From positions 10,602,001-10,666,000 of the forward strand of contig JAVHKY010000029.1 in the NCBI GenBank assembly GCA_035079385.1: 64,000 nt of DNA, given 5' to 3'. The notes under the pieces were generated by a model that saw nothing but the letters and a program-made list of their open reading frames with translations, did no database searches and was not told the DNA's origin. The position numbers were made by a program, and so were the translations under genes. This DNA comes from Aspidiotus rigidus. Its lineage: Eukaryota; Arthropoda; Insecta; Hemiptera; Diaspididae. Position 1 is the first letter of the stretch, and the number at the start of each line of letters is the position of its first letter. This document shows positions 57,040-64,000 of the stretch, in pieces.

Positions 57040-60000
57040 AAAGTCAAGTATAGCAATTGTTTTTGCCTAAAGTACGACCTAATAAAACTATTTTTTTAAA
57101 ATTAAGTTACTCAAAACGTTTAAAATGGACTGAAGTCTAGTGTTACCCAAGAAAATTTTACAATTGAGAATCGTTGCAAGAATTTTGGCAACCATGAGAT
57201 TCCAGTCTGGAATGACTATAGCTAACACTTTTTTTATCCTAATTCAAGTATTTCAAGCCAATTTATTTTTCACTTCAATTCTCTCGCAATAATATCGTGG
57301 AGTTGGGACAGATTGGGGCAGATCAATTGAGGTGCAAAAAAAGTAAAAAAATGGGTATAGTAATCATTTTTGTCAAAAGTACAACCTTATGTACAAACCT
57401 TACCACATTAGTCAGGTTTGTACTAAGGTTGTACAAACCAGTTGGATTGTTTGGAATTGTAATGAAACTACTGTGAGATGCTTCAATAGGTCTTGCCTAT
57501 ACGTTACCAGAAAACTTTTGGAATAACAACAGTACGAGATATCTTTTAGCAGACCAGATTCATGTCGAAGATATGGCTGGGACTTGTCAATATATTTCAC
57601 ATATTTCATGCTAATTTTGACTGATTTTTCATTATAATTCTTTGGCGTCAGGATCTTAAAGTTGGGACAGATTGAGGGAAATCCACTGAGGTGAGCAAAA
57701 ACCAAAAGTCAAGTTTAACAACCATTTTCCCCTGAAATACAACCTTATGTACAAGCCTTACCTCATTAGTAAGGTTTGTACTAAGGTTGTACAAACCAGT
57801 TAGATCGCGCAGAATTTCATCAAAACTGCTGTCAAATACCTGACAAGGTCTTGCCTACACGTTACCAAAAAAACTTTTGATATAACAACTGTATGAGAGA
57901 TTTTTTAGCAGATCAGATTTCAGTCAAAGATATGGCTAAAACTTGTTAATATATTTCACATATTTCATGCTAGTGTTGACTGATATTTCACTTAGATTCA
58001 CTGGCGATGGTATTATGGAGTTGAGAAAGATTGAGACAGGTCCACTGAGGTGCGCAAAAAGTAAAAAGTTGGGTATAGTAGTCATTTTTGTCTAAAGTAC
58101 AACCTTACGTACAAACCTTACCTCATTAGTCAGGTTTGTACTAAGGTTGTACAAACCAGTTAGATTGCGCAGAATTGTATCAAAACTGCGGTCAGATGAC
58201 TCACTAGGTCATCCCTACATGTTACCAGAAAACTTTTGGAATAAGTATACTATGAAAAATTTTTTGGCAGATCAAATTTCAGTCAAAGACATGGCTAAAA
58301 CTTGTCAATATATTTCACATATTTCATGCTTGTGTTGGCTGATATTTCACTTAAATTCACTAGCGATGGTATTATGGAGTTGGGAAAGATTGAGGCAGAT
58401 CCACTGAGGTGCGAAAAAAGTAAAAAGCTGGGTATAGTAATCATTTTTGTCAAAAGTACAACCTTACGTACGAACCTTACCTCATTAGTCAGGTTTGTAC
58501 TAAGGTTGTACAAACCAGTTAGATTGCGCAGAATTGTATCAAAACTGCGGTCAGATGACTCACTAGGTCATCCCTACATGTTACCAGAAAATTTTTGGAA
58601 TAAGTATAGTATGAAAAATTTTTTGGCAGATCAAATTTCAGTCAAAGACATGGCTAAAACTTGTCAATATATTTCACATATTTCATGCTTGTGTTGGCTG
58701 ATATTTCACTTGAATTCACTAGCGATGGTATTATGGAGTTGGGAAAGATTGAGGCAGATCCACTGAGGTGCGCAAAAAGTAAAAAGCTGGGTATAGTAAT
58801 CATTTTTGTCAAAAGTACAACCTTACGTACGAACCTTACCTCATTAGTCAGGTTTGTACTAAGGTTGTACAAACCAGTTAGATTGCGCAGAATTGTATCA
58901 AAACTGCGGTCAGATGACTCACTAGGTCATCCCTACATGTTACCAGAAAATTTTTGGAATAAGTATAGTATGAAAAATTTTTTGGCAGATCAAATTTCAG
59001 TCAAAGACATGGCTAAAACTTGTCAATATATTTCACATATTTCATGCTTGTGTTGGCTGATATTTCACTTGAATTCACTAGCGATGGTATTATGGAGTTG
59101 GGAAAGATTGAGGCAGATCCACTGAGGTGCGAAAAAAGTAAAAAGTTGGGTATTGTAATCATTTTTGTCAAAAGTACAACCTTACGTACGAACCTTACCT
59201 CATTAGTCAGGTTTGTACTAAGGTTGTACAAACCAGTTAGATTGCGCAGAATTGTATCAAAACTGCGGTCAGATGACTCACTAGGTCATCCCTACATGTT
59301 ACCAGAAAATTTTTGGAATAAGTATAGTATGAAAAATTTTTTGGCAGATCAAATTTCAGTCAAAGACATGGCTAAAACTTGTCAATATATTTCACATATT
59401 TCATGCTTGTGTTGGCTGATATTTCACTTGAATTCACTAGCGATGGTATTATGGAGTTGGGAAAGATTGAGGCAGATCCACTGAGGTGCGCAAAAAGTAA
59501 AAAGCTGGGTATAGTAATCATTTTTGTCAAAAGTACAACCTTACGTACGAACCTTACCTCATTAGTCAGGTTTGTACTAAGGTTGTACAAACCAGTTAGA
59601 TTGCGCAGAATTGTATCAAAACTGCGGTCAGATGACTCACTAGGTCATCCCTACATGTTACCAGAAAATTTTTGGAATAAGTATAGTATGAAAAATTTTT
59701 TGGCAGATCAAATTTCAGTCAAAGACATGGCTAAAACTTGTCAATATATTTCACATATTTCATGCTTGTGTTGGCTGATATTTCACTTGAATTCACTAGC
59801 GATGGTATTATGGAGTTGGGAAAGATTGAGGCAGATCCACTGAGGTGCGCAAAAAGTAAAAAGCTGGGTATAGTAATCATTTTTGTCAAAAGTACAACCT
59901 TACGTACGAACCTTACCTCATTAGTCAGGTTTGTACTAAGGTTGTACAAACCAGTTAGATTGCGCAGAATTGTATCAAAACTGCGGTCAGATGACTCACT

Positions 60001-61990
60001 AGGTCATCCCTACATGTTACCAGAAAATTTTTGGAATAAGTATAGTATGAAAAATTTTTTGGCAGATCAAATTTCAGTCAAAGACATGGCTAAAACTTGT
60101 CAATATATTTCACATATTTCATGCTTGTGTTGGCTGATATTTCACTTGAATTCACTAGCGATGGTATTATGGAGTTGGGAAAGATTGAGGCAGATCCACT
60201 GAGGTGCGCAAAAAGTAAAAAGCTGGGTATAGTAATCATTTTTGTCAAAAGTACAACCTTACGTACGAACCTTACCTCATTAGTCAGGTTTGTACTAAGG
60301 TTGTACAAACCAGTTAGATTGCGCAGAATTGTATCAAAACTGCGGTCAGATGACTCACTAGGTCATCCCTACATGTTACCAGAAAATTTTTGGAATAAGT
60401 ATAGTATGAAAAATTTTTTGGCAGATCAAATTTCAGTCAAAGACATGGCTAAAACTTGTCAATATATTTCACATATTTCATGCTTGTGTTGGCTGATATT
60501 TCACTTGAATTCACTAGCGATGGTATTATGGAGTTGGGAAAGATTGAGGCAGATCCACTGAGGTGCGAAAAAAGTAAAAAGTTGGGTATTGTAATCATTT
60601 TTGTCAAAAGTACAACCTTACGTACGAACCTTACCTCATTAGTCAGGTTTGTACTAAGGTTGTACAAACCAGTTAGATTGCGCAGAATTGTATCAAAACT
60701 GCGGTCAGATGACTCACTAGGTCATCCCTACATGTTACCAGAAAATTTTTGGAATAAGTATAGTATGAAAAATTTTTTGGCAGATCAAATTTCAGTCAAA
60801 GACATGGCTAAAACTTGTCAATATATTTCACATATTTCATGCTTGTGTTGGCTGATATTTCACTTAAATTCACTAGCGATGGTATTATGGAGTTGGGAAA
60901 GATTGAGGCAGATCCACTGAGGTGCGAAAAAAGTAAAAAGCTGGGTATAGTAATCATTTTTGTCAAAAGTACAACCTTACGTACGAACCTTACCTCATTA
61001 GTCAGGTTTGTACTAAGGTTGTACAAACCAGTTAGATTGCGCAGAATTGTATCAAAACTGCGGTCAGATGACTCACTAGGTCATCCCTACATGTTACCAG
61101 AAAATTTTTGGAATAAGTATAGTATGAAAAATTTTTTGGCAGATCAAATTTCAGTCAAAGACATGGCTAAAACTTGTCAATATATTTCACATATTTCATG
61201 CTTGTGTTGGCTGATATTTCACTTAAATTCACTAGCGATGGTATTATGGAGTTGGGAAAGATTGAGGCAGATCCACTGAGGTGCGAAAAAAGTAAAAAGC
61301 TGTGTATAGTAATCATTTTTGTCAAAAGTACAACCTTACGTACGAACCTTACCTCATTAGTCAGGTTTGTACTAAGGTTGTACAAACCAGTTAGATTGCG
61401 CAGAATTGTATCAAAACTGCTGTCAGATGACTCACTAGGTCTTGCCTACACGTTACCAAAAAACTTTTGATATAACAACTCTATGAGAGATTTTTTAGCA
61501 GATCAGATTCCAGTCAAAGACATGGCTGGGACTTGTCAATATATTTCACATATTTCATGCGAATTTTGACTGATTTTTCACTTCAATTCTCTGGCGATGG
61601 TATTATGGAGTTGGGACAGATTGAGGCAGATCCACTGAGGTGCGAGAAAAGTAAAATGTCGAGTATAGTAATCATTTTTGTCAAAAGTACAACCTTACGT
61701 ACAAACCTTACCTCATTAGTCAGGTTTGTAATAAGGTTGTACAAACCAGTTAGATTGTCCGGAATTGTATTGAATCTGCTGTCAAGTGTTTCACTAGGTC
61801 TTGTTTTGACGTTTAGGAAAGCAATATTGCCGTTCAAAATATCGGAAACGTTTTGGGCAAATGAGATTCCATCAGTATAGGATATGCCTAAGACTTATTA
61901 ATATAATTCATATATTTCATGAAAATTTCGATTCCCTGGCTTCTTTATCCGAGTGCAGGGGGAGAAAGAAAGAGGTGAGAAAGAAGTAAA
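57040..61990. repeat. 359-bp satellite array, about 13 monomers
   Basis: The landmark ACCTTACCTCATTAGTCAGG recurs near 57396, 57757, 58118, 58477 and then every 359 bp to 61708. The central monomers (58302-61440) are almost identical; the outer ones are diverged. Each monomer has an inverted repeat of about 21 bp, GTACAACCTTA(C)GTAC.AACCT against AGGTTTGTACTAAGGTTGTAC, around a 13-nt loop. The long ORFs on both strands are by-products of the repeat: 359 is not divisible by three, so frame changes each unit. Confidence 0.97.
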
Positions 61991-62279
61991 AAATCGAGTA
62001 TAGCAATCCCTTTGGCCTGAAGTATAACAAGATCGAATGAACTTGGAGATAAAATCGAGAATAGCCAACGCGTGGAGAGCCTTTTGGAGACTTAAGCGAA
62101 TCATAAAGGGTAGCTTGAATACCAGACTGAAAATCCGGTGCGCAGACTTGGGCGGCAATTAAAACCCAAATTCAAAAGATAAAATCTACCTAGTAGGTCA
62201 TGTTAAGGAAAATCCTGCAAATTAAAATGAATGATAGAATCAAGAAAACGGAAATAATGAAAGAACACTCACACGGGAT

Positions 62280-62640
62280 GCAGGATATACCTGCAAAAAA
62301 CTAAAGGTAAAATACGCAGGTCATGTGGCAAGAGCTGATAGGAACAGGTGGAACGTACTAGCTACTTTTTGGGTACCATATGGAAATGAGAGGAGTAGGG
62401 GTAGACCAGCGACTAGATGGTCCGATGAAATTGTAAGAAGGGTGGGCCCTCAGTGGATGGGAGTTGCCCAAAATAGAAGAAGCTGCGGAAAGTGGTGACG
62501 GAGGCTTATGCTCAACTATGGGTAGTTTAGGCAACGGCGTACCTGTCGTACTTGTACTTCTATGTATAAGCTTCTGTACAAGCTTTTGAATCACCTGAAC
62601 AATAAAGCGGTATTAATGATAATAATAATAATAATAACTT
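62280..62640 (+). pseudogene. 3' end of an RTE-type LINE with (TAA)n tail
   Basis: The plus-strand frame contains KYAGHVARADRNRW, then RSRGRPATRWSDEI and GPQWMGVAQNR, the conserved C-terminal tail W.GHv.R....RW...GRP..RW.D....G..W...A..R of RTE/craniiform-type reverse transcriptases. A frameshift separates it from KVVTEAYAQLW. The 3' end is an AATAAA-like signal followed by a (TAA/TAATAA)n tail at 62607-62636, typical of RTE elements. 5' truncated. Confidence 0.75.
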
Positions 62641-63592
62641 TACGTACAATCCTTATTGTTGTAGTAAGGTTTGTACACGGGTGGTACAGTTGAATTATAT
62701 AGTCCAAATTGGTATCAAATGTGCTCTCGGGTGTCTCACCATGTGTGGGCTAGACATTCCCTGAAGAAGTTCTTCAATGGAAAACGTTTGAAAAATTTTT
62801 GGCAAATTAGATGTGAGTCTGATATATGGCTAAAACTTTATAAATTCATTTGATTCTGATTTCAAACAATTTTCCATCTTAATTTTCCGGTGTATGTATC
62901 CAACTTCTAGAGTAAGGTCTGCTGAAGCGAGGTAAATGAAAAACTCGAGTATATAGGTATCATTTTTGCCTAGAGTACGACCTTTTGAGATGCTAGTCTG
63001 GGATATCCAACACTTTTCAATTGGATTCACGTATTTCATGACAGTTTTGACGTTGAGGACATGTGGAGGGAGGTCTATTAAGGTGAGCAAAAAATAAGAA
63101 GTCAAGTATAGCAATTTATTTTGCCTGAAGTACAACTCTATGTACAAACCTTATTCCAGTGCTAAGGTTTGTACTGAGGTAGTACAATCCAGTTACATTG
63201 TCCACAATTGTATTACAAATGCTATCAAGTATTTCACTGGATGGCATTTCATACCTGTTTGGACGATATAACTCAACTGTAACAACCATGTATAAACCTT
63301 ACTACTTCACTTACACTTAGAAGATGGTTATTTAACCGAAAGCGCTCGCAGCTGCTTATTTTGGTTGGTTTCCTTTGCAAAACGCTACTCTTTCAAGTAC
63401 GCAACTCTTTTAGAACCTCTTGCACCAACTTCTTAATCTCCTGGTTCAAGTGACTTAAACTTTGTTCAGATGTACCAACCGACATGATCCTAGTTCAACT
63501 AGGCATATTACTAGCTAAGCAAGGTTTTGATTGCCCAATTTTGACCAGTTAACGTAAACCCGTGGTCAGCTTTTTGAACTCAATTTTATTTT
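62641..63592. other. Degenerate satellite pieces
   Basis: Diverged copies of the satellite dyad appear at about 62640-62680 and 63135-63190 (GTACAAACCTTATTCCAG...AAGGTTTGTAC). No gene is seen. Confidence 0.6.
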
Positions 63593-64000
63593 TGGTACAA
63601 GCGGCCCGCAATATCTTCGCCATATCTTTGACAGGAATCTGATCTGCCGAAAAATCTCTCATACTGTTGTTATTCCACATTTTTGGTACAAGCGGCCCTC
63701 AATATCTTCGCCATGTCTTTGACAGGAATCTGATCTGCCGAAAAATCTCTCATACTGTTGTTATTCCAAAAGTTTTCTGGTAACGTATAGGCAAGACCTA
63801 GTGAGTCATCTGACAGCAATTCTGATACAATTCTGCACAATCTAACTGGTTTGTACAACCTTATTACAAACCTGACTAATGAGGTAAGGTTTGTACGTAA
63901 GGTTGTACTTTTTTCAAAAATGGTTACTATACTCGACTTTTTACTTTTTTCGCACCTCAGTGGATCTGCCTCAATCCGTCCCAATACTTTGATACTCACG
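63593..64000. repeat. Inverted satellite monomer with an 88-bp tandem duplication
   Basis: The sequence 63770-64000 is the reverse complement of the 359-bp monomer. The adjoining block 63592-63679 (TTTTTGGTACAAGCGGCC...) is repeated directly at 63680-63767. The satellite therefore occurs in both orientations, and the window ends inside a reversed copy. Confidence 0.85.

Noticed and set aside
58147..61880. Series of 154-codon plus-strand and 72-codon minus-strand ORFs repeated every 359 bp
   Set aside because: They are by-products of the satellite. The period is not a multiple of three, the predicted proteins overlap and resemble nothing, and both strands are open equally.
1..64000. tRNA, rRNA, CRISPR arrays or bacterial genes
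   Set aside because: None seen; gene structure is eukaryotic throughout. The 359-bp and 382-bp direct repeats are satellite and exon duplications, not CRISPR.

Overview
The window is nuclear DNA of an animal, most likely an insect. It is AT-rich, its genes are split by short GT-AG introns, and it is loaded with decayed transposable elements. The species cannot be fixed from the sequence.

Three host genes look intact. (1) 4500-9579, plus strand: an 11-exon orthologue of TMCO4 (DUF726 alpha/beta-hydrolase-like membrane protein). The exons sum to 1833 nt, or 610 codons plus stop. (2) 7550-8545, minus strand: a 3-exon GNAT acetyltransferase of the insect arylalkylamine type, nested inside intron 9 of TMCO4. 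(3) 50209-54005, minus strand: a 15-exon orthologue of the ER chaperone endoplasmin (GRP94/Gp93/HSP90B1). It has a signal peptide and an HDEL tail, its exons sum to 2430 nt, and the upstream DNA holds CCAAT(N9)NNACG and CRE-like motifs.

Between them lies mobile-element territory. 0-3.7 kb: an AT-rich inverted-repeat element and a fold-back MITE. 12-18.8 kb: scraps of a LINE, a Penelope-like GIY-YIG nuclease, two Ty1/copia gag-protease pieces and a BEL/Pao integrase end. 19.06-25.68 kb: a candidate composite hAT element. Identical 16-bp inverted ends and near-matching 8-bp flanks enclose a broken hAT transposase, a 658-bp insertion with a 13-bp target duplication, and a multi-exon fragment of the TORC2 subunit gene rictor. 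One rictor exon is triplicated in 382-bp repeats, and a coding exon is split by a SINE-like element and by a 1.1-kb solo LTR. 27-33 kb: pieces of BEL gag, THAP, pogo, Gypsy protease, a SANT-like gene, P-element transposase and a decayed retroviral F-type env. 33-38 kb: a FLYWCH/MULE element inserted at the end of the env relic, then an internally deleted copia element. 38.876-44.305 kb: a complete pogo/Tigger element (TA target sites, spliced DDE transposase) that contains a 2-kb fold-back structure. 45.1-46.4 kb: a long inverted repeat. 47.6-47.9 kb: a nonsense-broken ionotropic glutamate receptor fragment. 57.0-62 kb: a tandem array of about 13 monomers of a 359-bp satellite, each with a dyad, followed by an RTE-type LINE tail and an inverted satellite copy at the window edge.

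The host genes show no operon-like relation. TMCO4 and the acetyltransferase share space through nesting only. No RNA gene, CRISPR array or prokaryotic feature was seen.
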